From Klenkia terrae (GTDB lineage: Bacteria; Actinomycetota; Actinomycetes; Mycobacteriales; Geodermatophilaceae), in the NCBI RefSeq assembly GCF_900491935.1, contig NZ_UEXK01000004.1, positions 2,536,562-2,600,561 on the forward strand: a stretch of DNA of 64,000 nucleotides, written 5' to 3'. Below the pieces are notes generated by a model that did not search any database, was not told where the DNA came from, and worked only from the letters and a program-made list of their open reading frames with translations. Numbering within the stretch: the first letter of the stretch is position 1; each line of letters opens with the position of its first letter. Positions 53,816-62,015 of this stretch are shown here, in pieces. A program made the translations under genes and the position numbers.

Positions 53816-55168
53816 GTGAGCGACTGGTACCGCGACTTCGCCAACTCCGGCGTCGGCACCACCCTGGTCAGGCAGCTCGGGCTGCCCCGGCCGGCCGTGC
53901 TGCGCCGCTACACCCCCGGCCAGCCGCTGCTGGACGGGCCGGCTCTGGTCGGCTCGGCCGGCGAGGGCCGGCTGCGCGCCGAGATCGAGGCCGTGCTGAG
54001 GGACGACGGCGTGACCGTGCTGTCCCCGGCCATCGCCGACGGCGGGTCGGGTCCGAAGGTGGCCGCCGTCGTCCTCGACGCGACGGGGCTGACGACGCCG
54101 GCCGACCTGGCCTCGGCGCACGACTTCCTGGCCCCCGCCGTGAAGCGACTCGGCACCAACGGGCGCGTCGTCGTCCTCGGCGAGGTGCCCGGGGACGCGC
54201 CGTCCCCGGCCCTGGCCGCGGCCCGGCAGGCCCTCGACGGCCTGGTCCGGTCGCTGGCCAAGGAGCTGCGGGCCGGTGCCATCGCCAACCTGGTGTACGT
54301 GCCCAGCGGCGCCGAGGCCGCCGTCCCGGGCCCGCTGCGGTTCTTCCTGTCCGGCCGGTCGGCCTACGTCGACGGCCAGACGGTGACGCTGAGCGCGGTG
54401 GACGCGCCCAGCGGCGACGGCGGGACGACCCCGCTGGCCGGCAAGGTCGCGGTGGTCACCGGTGCGGCCCGCGGCATCGGCGCCTCGATCGCCGACGTGC
54501 TGGGCCGGGCCGGCGCACACGTGGTCGCCGTGGACATCCCGGCCGCCGGCCAGGCGCTGGCCGCGGTCGCGAACCGGGTCGGCGGGACGGCGCTGCAGCT
54601 GGACATCACCGCCCCGGACGCCGCGCAGCGGCTGGTGGAGCACCTGGTGCAGCGGCACGGCGGGGCCGACGTCGTCGTGCACAACGCGGGCATCACCCGG
54701 GACAAGCTGCTGGTCAACATGGACTCGGCGCGCTGGAACTCGGTCCTCGCGGTGAACCTGCAGGCCCAGCTGGACCTCACCCAGGCCCTGCTGGACGCCG
54801 AGGGTGCGCTGAAGCCCGGTGCCCGGGTGGTGGCGGTCAGCTCGCAGTCCGGGATCGCCGGCAACCGCGGGCAGACGAACTACTCGGCGTCCAAGGCCGG
54901 CGTCATCGGCATGGTGCGTGCGTGGGCCCCCGCCTTCGCCGAGCGCGGCGCGACGATCAACGCGGTCGCGCCCGGGTTCATCGTCACCGAGATGACCGCG
55001 AAGATGCCCTTCGGCACCCGCGAGGTCGGTGCCCGGCTGAACTCGCTGCAGCAGGGCGGGCTGCCGGTGGACGTGGCCGAGGCCATCGCCTGGTTGGCCC
55101 AGCCGGCCAGCGCCGGGGTCAACGGCCAGGTGCTGCGGGTGTGCGGCCAGAACCTGCTGGGCGCCTGA
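53816..55168 (+). CDS. FabG4-type 3-oxoacyl reductase
   Basis: A 450-residue high-molecular-weight SDR. The N-terminal 205 residues form a flavodoxin-like domain found only in this group. The C-terminal SDR has TGAARGIGASIAD, HNAGITRDK, VSSQSGIAGNRGQTNYSASKAG (Ser and Tyr-x3-Lys) and NAVAPGFIVTEM. It reduces 3-oxoacyl-CoA or ACP, likely with NADH. GTG 53816 has AAGGAG upstream. Its TGA shares a base with the next ATG. Confidence 0.92.
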   Translation: MSDWYRDFANSGVGTTLVRQLGLPRPAVLRRYTPGQPLLDGPALVGSAGEGRLRAEIEAVLRDDGVTVLSPAIADGGSGPKVAAVVLDATGLTTPADLASAHDFLAPAVKRLGTNGRVVVLGEVPGDAPSPALAAARQALDGLVRSLAKELRAGAIANLVYVPSGAEAAVPGPLRFFLSGRSAYVDGQTVTLSAVDAPSGDGGTTPLAGKVAVVTGAARGIGASIADVLGRAGAHVVAVDIPAAGQALAAVANRVGGTALQLDITAPDAAQRLVEHLVQRHGGADVVVHNAGITRDKLLVNMDSARWNSVLAVNLQAQLDLTQALLDAEGALKPGARVVAVSSQSGIAGNRGQTNYSASKAGVIGMVRAWAPAFAERGATINAVAPGFIVTEMTAKMPFGTREVGARLNSLQQGGLPVDVAEAIAWLAQPASAGVNGQVLRVCGQNLLGA

Positions 55169-56019
55169 TGGGCACGCCCGTCGTGCTCTCCTCGGCCCCG
55201 GCCATGGGTCCGTTGTTCGCCAAGGCGGCACTGACCGCGCGCGGCCGGGGCGGGGCGTTGCCCGACACCCACCTCGCCCGGGTCGCCGTCGCGGTGGACC
55301 CGGCCCGGGTGGCCGACTACGCAGAGGTCTGCCGGTTCCGGTTCGGCGACACGTTGCCGCCGACCTTCCCGCACGTGCTGACCTTCCCGCTGCAGGTCGC
55401 GCTGATGGCCGACCGGTCGTTCCCGCTGGCCCTGCCCGGGTTGGTGCACGTGCGCAACCGGGTGGACGTCGTCCGGCCGGTCGGGGTGTCGGAGAAGCTG
55501 GACCTGGAGGTCTGGGCCTCAGACCTGCGGCCGCACCGGTCCGGGGCGACGGTGGACCTCGTCGCCTCGGTGCGGTCGCGGGGCGATGAGGTGTGGCGCG
55601 GGCGGTCGACCTACCTGGCGCGGGGGGCTTCCGCGCCGGAGGGGGAACCGACCGACCTGGACGTGACCATCGGGGACGTCGCCCAGGCCGCGGTGTGGCG
55701 GGTGCCCGACGACGCGGGCCGTCGGTACGCCAAGGTCAGCGGCGACGTGAACCCGATCCACCTGTCGGGCCTGACCGCGAAGGCGTTCGGCTTCGAGCGG
55801 GCGATCGCGCACGGGATGTGGGTCAAGGCCCGCGCGTTGGCGGCGCTGTCGGGGCGGCTGCCGTCGTCCTTCAGCGTGGACGTCGCCTTCAAGAAGCCGC
55901 TGTTCCTGCCCTCGACGGCCACGCTGTCGACGGCGGCGCGCGACGGCGGTTGGGACCTCGCGGTGCGCAACCAGAAGTCGGGCCAGGACCACGTGCTGGG
56001 CCGCATCCGCCCGCTCTGA
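55168..56019 (+). CDS. MaoC-family hydratase (HtdX-like)
   Basis: A 283-residue double hot-dog protein. The C-terminal half has the (R)-specific hydratase motif with catalytic Asp and His: KVSGDVNPIHLSGLTAKAFG and AIAHGMW. The N-terminal half is the degenerate hot-dog typical of the group. It hydrates 2-enoyl-CoA to (R)-3-hydroxyacyl-CoA, which the FabG4-type enzyme oxidises. ATG 55168 overlaps the upstream stop (TGATG). Confidence 0.92.
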   Translation: MGTPVVLSSAPAMGPLFAKAALTARGRGGALPDTHLARVAVAVDPARVADYAEVCRFRFGDTLPPTFPHVLTFPLQVALMADRSFPLALPGLVHVRNRVDVVRPVGVSEKLDLEVWASDLRPHRSGATVDLVASVRSRGDEVWRGRSTYLARGASAPEGEPTDLDVTIGDVAQAAVWRVPDDAGRRYAKVSGDVNPIHLSGLTAKAFGFERAIAHGMWVKARALAALSGRLPSSFSVDVAFKKPLFLPSTATLSTAARDGGWDLAVRNQKSGQDHVLGRIRPL

Positions 56020-56032
56020 CCGCCCGCCGCAG

Positions 56033-56103
56033 TTGATCATGCAGAACCGGCACGCCGACACGCCCTGACCCGGCGCGTCGGCGTGCCGGTTCTGCATGGT
56101 CAA
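56033..56103. repeat. Long near-perfect inverted repeat
   Basis: Arms of 27 bases (56033-56059 and 56077-56103) differ at one position and enclose a 17-base GC-rich loop that can pair further. It starts 14 bases after the MaoC stop and could end the operon, though the size exceeds ordinary terminators. The rest of the gene-free stretch 56104-56278 shows no clear feature. Confidence 0.8.
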
Positions 56104-56278
56104 GAAGCATCCCGGCCGGAGGTTGTGAGACCCACTCGGGCAATGTGCCCGGATCCGTTCACAGATGTCACCCGGGCCACCGATGGGTGAGCTGCGCCCG
56201 GGCGGACCGTCGCGCTGGCACCCGGCGCTCCGGGTCCTCTCCCCTACCTCGCGGGGGGCGGGGCCGTCGCCGTTGCCC

Positions 56279-56370
56279 AGCGTCGATCAGGGGAGTGCCG
56301 CAGAGTCCGTCCTCCTGCCGCAGATCTGGTGCAGGAGGACGGAGTTCCGCGCACCCCCCTGATCAACGCT
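56279..56370. repeat. 92-bp intergenic palindrome, copy B
   Basis: The same length and plan as 8524-8615, symmetric about AGATCT (56322-56327), with identical segments GGTGCAGGAGGACGGA and CACCCCCCTGATCA. It lies 8 bases beyond the stop of the minus-strand glycosyltransferase gene. About four fifths of positions match copy A. Confidence 0.85.
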
Positions 56371-56377
56371 GCGGGGG

Positions 56378-57508
56378 TCAGGCGGTGAGGGGGTGGACCT
56401 GGGCGCGGCCGAGCACCCGGTCGTAGTGGCCGATCAGCTCGTCGCCCAGCCGGCCCCAGGTGCGGTGGGACACCGACGCCCGGGCCCGTCCCGCCGCGGC
56501 GCGCAGAGCCAGGCGGTCGTCGCGCAGGCCGGCGACCTGGGCGGCCAGCACGTGCGGGTCGTCGCCGGCCCACAGCCAGCCGTTCTCCCCGTGCCGGACC
56601 AGGTCCAGCGGCCCGCCCGACGCCGCGACCAGCGCCGGCACCCCGGCGGCCAGCGCCTCCTGCACCGCCTGGCAGAACGTCTCGTCGGCACCCGGGTGCA
56701 CGAGCAGGTCCAGCGAGGAGACCAGGTCCCCCAGCTCCTCGCCGACCACCCGCCCGGTGAACACCGCCCGCGGCAGCGCCCGCTGCAGGGTCCTGCGCTG
56801 CGGTCCGTCGCCGACCACGACCAGCCGCACCCCCGGCAGCTCGGACAGCGGGCCGAGCAGGTGCAGCCGCTTCTCCACCGCCAGCCGGGCCACCGTGCCG
56901 ACCAACAGCTCTCCACCGGGCACCAACCGCGCCCGGACGGCGGCCGACGAGCGCCCAGGGGCGAACTGCTGCAGGTCGACGCCGCGGGCCCAGAGCGCCA
57001 GCGGGCCGATCCCGTGCCGGCGGAGCTGGGCCATCGTGGGTGTCGAGGGCACCAGGGTCAACGCCGTCCGGTCGTGCAGCGCGCGCAGCCAGCGCCAGGT
57101 CGTCGTCGACCCGCCGGGGACCCGGTACCGGCCGGCGTAGGCGGCGAGGTCGGTCTGGAAGACCGCGACCGCGGGGATGCCGCGTTCCTGCGCCGCCCGG
57201 GCCGCGGCCGAGCCCAGGACGGCGGGGGACGCCAGGTGGACGACGTCCGGGCGGATCCGGTCCAGCAGTTCGCCGACCTCGCCGGTGGGCGCCGCCAGCG
57301 GCAGCTCCCGGTACCGCGGCAGGCGCACCGACCGGACGGCGTGCACCGGGACGACCGCACCGCAGCGGGTCTCGTAGTCCTGTCCGGACGGCGCGACAAC
57401 CACCGGTTCGTGACCGCGCAGGGCCAGGTGGTCGGCGGCCCGCAGCACCGACGTGACGACGCCGTTGACCGCCGGGGTGAACGTCTCGGACACCAGTGCC
57501 ACGCGCAT
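56378..57508 (-). CDS. Glycosyltransferase, GT4 family (MgtA-like)
   Basis: A 376-residue GT-B transferase acting on the inner membrane face. The start RVALVSETFTPAVNGVVTSV and DVVHLASPAVLGSAA are typical of the group containing mycobacterial MgtA, a GDP-mannose-dependent mannosyltransferase. The nucleotide-sugar motif E-x7-E appears as ETFCQAVQEALAAG. Mannose transfer to a glycolipid is likely but not proved. It converges on palindrome copy B. Confidence 0.87.
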   Translation of the reverse strand: MRVALVSETFTPAVNGVVTSVLRAADHLALRGHEPVVVAPSGQDYETRCGAVVPVHAVRSVRLPRYRELPLAAPTGEVGELLDRIRPDVVHLASPAVLGSAAARAAQERGIPAVAVFQTDLAAYAGRYRVPGGSTTTWRWLRALHDRTALTLVPSTPTMAQLRRHGIGPLALWARGVDLQQFAPGRSSAAVRARLVPGGELLVGTVARLAVEKRLHLLGPLSELPGVRLVVVGDGPQRRTLQRALPRAVFTGRVVGEELGDLVSSLDLLVHPGADETFCQAVQEALAAGVPALVAASGGPLDLVRHGENGWLWAGDDPHVLAAQVAGLRDDRLALRAAAGRARASVSHRTWGRLGDELIGHYDRVLGRAQVHPLTA

Positions 57509-57595
57509 GGCGCCAGCCGACCGTGCCCAGGCCTCCGGACGGTGACGCCGACCTGGCCGGACGGCGGCGGGCCCGTGATCATCGAGGTCGGGGGA

Positions 57596-57601
57596 TAGGG
57601 T
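57596..57601 (+). promoter_or_regulatory. -10 box (TAGGGT) for tRNA-Ser
   Basis: TAGGGT lies 10 bases before the tRNA; no clear -35 is seen. Confidence 0.5.
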
Positions 57602-57611
57602 CGGTCGGCCA

Positions 57612-57698
57612 GGAGGGCTCGCCTAGTGGCCGATGGCGGCGGTCTTGAAAACCGCTAGGGGTTAGCGCTCCTCGAGGGTTCGAATCCCTCGCCCTCCG
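57612..57698 (+). tRNA. tRNA-Ser (anticodon TGA)
   Basis: An 87-base tRNA with acceptor arms GGAGGGC and GCCCTCC, a D arm (GCCTAGTGGCCGATGGC), anticodon loop CTTGAAA, a long variable arm (TAGGGGTTAGCGCTCCTC) and T loop GGTTCGAATCC. The long variable arm and TGA anticodon mark serine. CCA is not encoded. An integrase gene begins its 3' end 55 bases downstream, so the tRNA is probably the attachment site of an integrative element. Confidence 0.97.
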
Positions 57699-57753
57699 CT
57701 CTGACCAGCACGTTCGCGCTACATGAGGAGGTCTCGCCCGCTCCGGAGGGTCC

Positions 57754-58917
57754 TCAGATGAGCCGGCGTGCCCGCTGCGTGCCCGTACGGTTCACGCGCG
57801 TGCCCGCACGGTCCGCGAGCTCGCTCGCCGCGAGCCGGCCCAGGCCGGCGGCGACATCAGCGTCGCGGCGCTCGGCGGCGTGCTGGTAGATCATCGCCGC
57901 GCGGGTCGAGGAGTGCCCGGCGCGACGCATGACCTCGGCGAGGGTGGCCCCGCTCTGAGCGGCCAGGGTGAGGCCGGCATGCCGGAGGTCGTGCAGGTGG
58001 GCGCCGGGCAGGCCGGCGTGCTTCCGGGCTGTGCCCCAGGCGGTGTGGACGTGGTGGGCGCGCAGCGCAGTGCCGTCCTGGCGGGCGAAGAGGTGGTCGA
58101 GCAGCGTGGTCGGTCCGCGGACCTCGAGGTGCGCCCGCAGAGCGTCGAGCCCCTGCGGAGGCAGGTGGACGGTGCGTTGGCTGCCGGCCTTCGGTGGCCC
58201 CTCGCGGGGCCCGGTGTCGGTCTCGACGACCTGCCGCACGACGGCCACGGTGCCTGCATCGAGGTCGACGTCGGCGCGGCGGAGAGCGACCAGTTCGCCC
58301 AGTCGGAGGTGTCCCCAGAAGCCGAGCTGCACCAGCCCGCGGAGGTGGACGGGCATCGCTGCCGTCAACTCATCAATCTGCGCGACGTCGAGCAGTGGCC
58401 GCTCTTCGCTGCGGGCCTGCCCGGCGCCGACGATGCGGCAGGGGTTGCGGGCGACGGCGTCGTCGGCGACGGCGGTGGACATGACAGCGCGCAGGACGGC
58501 GTAGGCCTGCCGCGCGGCGGTGGGGCCGGTGGCCGCGCTGACGTCTGCGTGCCAGGTGCGGACGAGGGCCGGCGTGATCCGGTCGAGCATGAGGTCACCG
58601 AGCTTGGGCAGGACCCACCGGTCGAGGGAGTGCTGGTAGGTCTCCCGCGTGCGGATGGCCAGCGGTCGGCCTCTCACGGTGCGCTCGGCCAGCCAGGACT
58701 GGCTGTACTCCCGCAGTCGAATGCCACTCCGCAGCGGGTCGAGCCAGGCACCGCGAGCCATGTCCGTCTCGGTGGCTACGAGGAACCGCGCGGCGTCGGT
58801 CTTGGTGGCGAAGGTCGTGGGGGCTGATCGGTCCTGGCCGTCGGGTCCGGCGTAGCGGGCCTGCCACCGCCCGGAGGGCAGCTTGCGCACGCGACCGAAC
58901 CGGCGACGCGGAGGCAT
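57754..58917 (-). CDS. Tyrosine recombinase (integrase)
   Basis: A 387-residue phage/ICE-type integrase. The N-terminal AP2-like arm-binding domain (RVRKLPSGRWQARYAGPDG) and SAM-like domain (about 75-160) precede the catalytic domain with Arg in GHLRLGELVALR, HxxR in HDLRHAG, His in AGHSS and the nucleophile Tyr in AMIYQHA. It would recombine attP with the 3' end of the adjacent tRNA-Ser. It reads toward the tRNA, the usual layout. Confidence 0.95.
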   Translation of the reverse strand: MPPRRRFGRVRKLPSGRWQARYAGPDGQDRSAPTTFATKTDAARFLVATETDMARGAWLDPLRSGIRLREYSQSWLAERTVRGRPLAIRTRETYQHSLDRWVLPKLGDLMLDRITPALVRTWHADVSAATGPTAARQAYAVLRAVMSTAVADDAVARNPCRIVGAGQARSEERPLLDVAQIDELTAAMPVHLRGLVQLGFWGHLRLGELVALRRADVDLDAGTVAVVRQVVETDTGPREGPPKAGSQRTVHLPPQGLDALRAHLEVRGPTTLLDHLFARQDGTALRAHHVHTAWGTARKHAGLPGAHLHDLRHAGLTLAAQSGATLAEVMRRAGHSSTRAAMIYQHAAERRDADVAAGLGRLAASELADRAGTRVNRTGTQRARRLI

Positions 58918-58933
58918 GGGTGGCCTGCAGGTG

Positions 58934-59146
58934 TCAGTGCTTGGCGGTCAGCGGCTCGACGGTCCGGGCGTCGAGATAGGCGTCGAGGTCGGTCTGCCAG
59001 AACCGGAGCGACCGACCCGCGTAGGTGAAGCGGACCCGTCGCTCGGCGACGAGCCGGTAGACCAGGCGACGTCCGCACCGGAGGTACACCGCGGCGCTGT
59101 CGACGTCGTGCAGTCGGTCGGTCGTCCTTGCACCGGCAGTGGTCAC
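58934..59146 (-). CDS. Excisionase-like helix-turn-helix protein
   Basis: A 70-residue winged-helix protein of the AlpA/excisionase type (LHDVDSAAVYLRCGRRLVYR, YAGRSLRFWQTDLDAYL). It is encoded 16 bases before the integrase on the same strand. Such proteins direct excision of the element or regulate the integrase. Confidence 0.86.
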   Translation of the reverse strand: MTTAGARTTDRLHDVDSAAVYLRCGRRLVYRLVAERRVRFTYAGRSLRFWQTDLDAYLDARTVEPLTAKH

Positions 59147-59233
59147 GCGATGTCTCCCACGCTCAATGGCGCCCGTGCGGTCGCCACGGGGTGACGGTGG
59201 CCCGTCCGACGAACCAGGCGGCAGCAGAGGTCA

Positions 59234-59824
59234 TCACCTGTCACCGCCTGGGGGATGGGCGGGGCGCTGCTGGCCCGGGACGTCCCGATGCCAGGTGCGG
59301 ATGGCTGGGGTGACGTCGGTCCACCGGACGTCACCCCACATTCCTCGGCGGTCGAGGGCGGCCTGCAGTTTGCGGACTTCGTCGGCGATGCCGGCCAGGT
59401 GACGGGCGTACACGTGATGGCTGTCCAGCTGGCGGGTGAGTTCGCGGATGAGGCCGTGCCACTCCTGGTCCTTGGGTGCCGGTCGTGAGTGCGGGGGAGC
59501 AGGGACTTGGACGACGCGCTCCACCACCTCGACGGCGCTCAGCCCGGAGGCGGCGGCACGGCGTTGCTCCCATGCCCGCTGGCGGCAGGACGCCGAGCAC
59601 CACTTCGGCACCGGGCCGCGGGACTTCGGGGTGATGGGCCCGAAGCACCAACCGCACGTCGTCGCGGCCGCGCGGCGGTGCTCCGCCGGGACGGGAGGGT
59701 TGCCGTCGGGCACCGGGGCGGGGGGACTGGCGAGCTGGGCGGCCTCCATCCGCTCGCGGGCCCGCCGCCGGCGTTCTTGCTCGCGACGGTGTTCCTGCAT
59801 GCGGCGGGCGTGAGGGCTGGCCAT
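59234..59824 (-). CDS. Zinc-ribbon accessory protein of unknown function
   Basis: A 196-residue protein. An Arg/Glu-rich helical start (MQEHRREQERRRRARERMEA) is followed by four cysteines in C-x2-C-x15-C-x3-C (CGWCFGPITP, WCSASCRQRAWEQRR), a probable zinc ribbon. The C-terminal part is helical (LIRELTRQLDSHHVYARHLAG). Proteins like this occur on actinobacterial integrative elements, but no role is known to me. ATG 59878 is an alternative start. Confidence 0.7.
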   Translation of the reverse strand: MASPHARRMQEHRREQERRRRARERMEAAQLASPPAPVPDGNPPVPAEHRRAAATTCGWCFGPITPKSRGPVPKWCSASCRQRAWEQRRAAASGLSAVEVVERVVQVPAPPHSRPAPKDQEWHGLIRELTRQLDSHHVYARHLAGIADEVRKLQAALDRRGMWGDVRWTDVTPAIRTWHRDVPGQQRPAHPPGGDR

Positions 59825-60060
59825 GTCGTCTATGGGTGACCTAGGGCCCGCGTGGGTGTCACGACGAGTGGGTGGCATCCGGGGTGCAAGAGGTGTGTCG
59901 GATCTGGTTCGTGGTGCACGAGGCTTCCGAGAAGTGGTCGGGGCCCATGCCGCAGGAGAGGCGGGCTGGGGCTCGCGTTGGTGGACGGCGGGTTGGGTTG
60001 TTCGGCTGACGCTGTGAGTGAAGCTGGGCCTCGTCGAACCGGGATGGTCCGACGGCTCGC

Positions 60061-60891
60061 GTGCCAGCCCCTCGTGCTGGTGCTGAACGTCGCCTGGAGT
60101 CCCACACCGGGGGTGACCTTGCCCATTGCACCCACGGCCGCCGCTCCGACAGCGGCCAGGAGCTGCTCCGAGCCATCACCGAAAGCTCCGCGCCCGTCCC
60201 CCTGGCGGGAGTGCGGGAAAACCTGGACGTGCTGCCCGGGGGAGACCTCCTCAACGACCTCGCGTCCGAGCTGGCCCGCACCGGCCGCGGCAGCGTCGAC
60301 ACCGCCGGCATGGCACTGGCCGCGTCCCTGGCCCAGATCGCCGAGGACTACGACCTCATCTTCATCGACTCGCCCCCCGGTGGCGATGTCCTGCAGCGAC
60401 TCATCCTCACCGCCGCCAAATGGGTCATCGTGCCCACCCGATCCGATGACGCCAGCCGCATCGGCCTGCGCGACGTTGCCCGCCGCTATCTCGAGGCCCG
60501 CACCGACAACCCTGGCCTCGCCCTGCTGGGCGTCGTGCTGTTCGGCACCAACATCTCCGCCACCCGCGTCACCGGACAGGCCCGCGAAGCACTGGCCCGC
60601 GACCTCAACGGCGTCGTCCCGGTCCTGGACGCCACCATCCGCTACGTCGAGGCCGCCGCCACCGACGCCCGCAACCGCGGGCAGCTGCTGCACGAGCTGG
60701 AGAAGAGCGTCGCCGCCCAGCCCCGCTGGTACGAGCTGCGCCGCAGCGGTGACGGCAAGAAGACCACCGCGTTGGCTGCCAGCGCCGGCTCGCTGGCCGG
60801 GGACTACGCCGCCTTGGCCAAAGAGGTGCTGCAGATGATCGTCGACGCCGAGAACAAGCTCATCGACGAGCTGCAGGGAGCCCAGTCGTGA
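60061..60891 (+). pseudogene. ParA-like partition ATPase lacking its P-loop
   Basis: From about residue 30 the protein follows ParA: SGQELLRAITESSA, DVLPGGDLL, DLIFIDSPPGGDVLQRLIL (Walker B region) and a complete C-terminus. The N-terminal 50-60 residues that carry KGGVGKT are absent; an in-frame stop lies at 60019, and neither strand upstream to 59825 encodes a P-loop. The first 30 residues are unlike the family. It is either a truncated remnant or a protein that works without ATP binding. The partner gene overlaps its stop (GTGA). Confidence 0.65.
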
Positions 60892-61580
60892 CCAACCCCG
60901 ACAGCACCGTCCGCCGCGTCCCCGACATGGACCTCGGTGCCGTGTTCGGCAACCGCACCGAAGGACTCACCGGGCTCGCGCCCCGTCGTCGGCGGGGCCC
61001 TGCCGTGACGCCCGAGCCGACGAGCGCACCGGAGAAGCAGCCCAGCTCCGACGCGAAGCCGGCGGTCGCCCCGCAGCAGCCCGCGGCGACGACCCCCGTG
61101 GAAGCGATGCCCCAGGCGGACCCGGCCCAGGACGGCAGCAGCGGGGGAGAAGTGACCACGACACCCTCGGCCACCCGCTCGCGGCCTCGCACATCACGCA
61201 CCACCACGCCCGCCAAGGCCACAGCTTCGCCCGTGCCGCGGCTGGTGATCCTGCAGTTGCCCAACAGCACCGCCGACCGCCTCCGAGACAACGCCCGCCA
61301 GCGCGGCGTCACCTACAAGGAACTCGCATTGGACGCCGTGGAGGCCACCGCAGAGCAGTTGCCTGACCTGCTCGCAGCCCAGCGCCCTAAGGCCCGCGCC
61401 GAAGGCATGTTCGCCGGCGAACGCGTCGCCACCCAGGTGCGCCCCGAAGGGCGCCGCCAGGTGTCCATCAAGCTCACCGAGACCAGCATCGCTGCTCTCG
61501 ACGACCTGGCTACCCGCCACGGCGCGCGGTCCCGCAGCGAACTGGTCGCCACCGCACTGGACGCATACCTAGCCGACTAG
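60888..61580 (+). CDS. Ribbon-helix-helix partition partner (ParB analogue)
   Basis: A 230-residue protein. A short basic start (LAPRRRRGPAV) and a Pro/Ala/Thr-rich, disordered region (about 40-115) precede a C-terminal domain with two helical repeats: NSTADRLRDNARQRGVTYKEL and IKLTETSIAALDDLATRHGARSRSELVATAL, the latter a CopG-type ribbon-helix-helix. Encoded right after a ParA-like gene with a four-base overlap, it fits the DNA-binding half of a plasmid partition pair. Confidence 0.78.
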   Translation: MTNPDSTVRRVPDMDLGAVFGNRTEGLTGLAPRRRRGPAVTPEPTSAPEKQPSSDAKPAVAPQQPAATTPVEAMPQADPAQDGSSGGEVTTTPSATRSRPRTSRTTTPAKATASPVPRLVILQLPNSTADRLRDNARQRGVTYKELALDAVEATAEQLPDLLAAQRPKARAEGMFAGERVATQVRPEGRRQVSIKLTETSIAALDDLATRHGARSRSELVATALDAYLAD

Positions 61581-61620
61581 CTATCTGGATAGATCATCAG
61601 CGGTGGGGTTGGGAGCTGGG

Positions 61621-61652
61621 CTCCCGTCAGTCACGGGGGTAACTGACGGGAG
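61621..61652. terminator. Hairpin after the partition genes
   Basis: Perfect 11-base arms CTCCCGTCAGT and ACTGACGGGAG enclose a 10-base loop, 41 bases after the stop. It is probably the terminator of the ParA/RHH operon, or an iteron-like site. Confidence 0.65.
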
Positions 61653-61878
61653 CGAGACAACTTTAGACCGTTAAGCGCCGCGCATCATGACCAGCACGCA
61701 GCTGGCCCGCCGTGCGGTGCGCCGTCGTCCTGGACTCCTATGCGGGGTCGACATCGGTGGGGGAGAGGTCGGGGTGCAACCGCAGGAACCGGAACGGGTG
61801 CCGAAACACCCCCGAACCAACAGCGGCGACACGACACTTCACATCTGAGGGCCGGCGCTTCGAGTCAACCGGCCAAAT
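61653..61878. other. Gene-free stretch with possible recombinase remnant
   Basis: No complete gene is seen. On the plus strand, 61712-61744 reads MRCAVVLDSYA, which resembles the start of large serine recombinases (AVVLDSYARLS) and then loses similarity. This may be a decayed fragment or chance. An 11-base match to the sequence after the tRNA (TGACCAGCACG at 61687) was also noted. Confidence 0.3.
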
Positions 61879-61913
61879 GAACGCAGGGTGGGCCAGAGGC
61901 CCACCCTGCGTTC
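61879..61913. terminator. Strong 16-bp-stem hairpin
   Basis: Arms of 16 bases (61879-61894 and 61898-61913) match perfectly around AGA. It lies 102 bases beyond the stop of the minus-strand FAD oxidase and probably ends its transcript. Confidence 0.8.
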
Positions 61914-62015
61914 TCCGGGTGGTAGACGCGAGGGTCAACTCGCCCTCGCACTACGGCCCAGTGGCTGCCCCCTGTAGTGGCAGCCACGGAGCCCGTTCCT
62001 CGACCCAGGTCTGAC

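Noticed and set aside
61687-61697. TGACCAGCACG, matching the bases just after tRNA-Ser (57702-57712), as an attachment core
   Set aside because: Only 11 bases, and outside the tRNA proper; too short to separate from chance.
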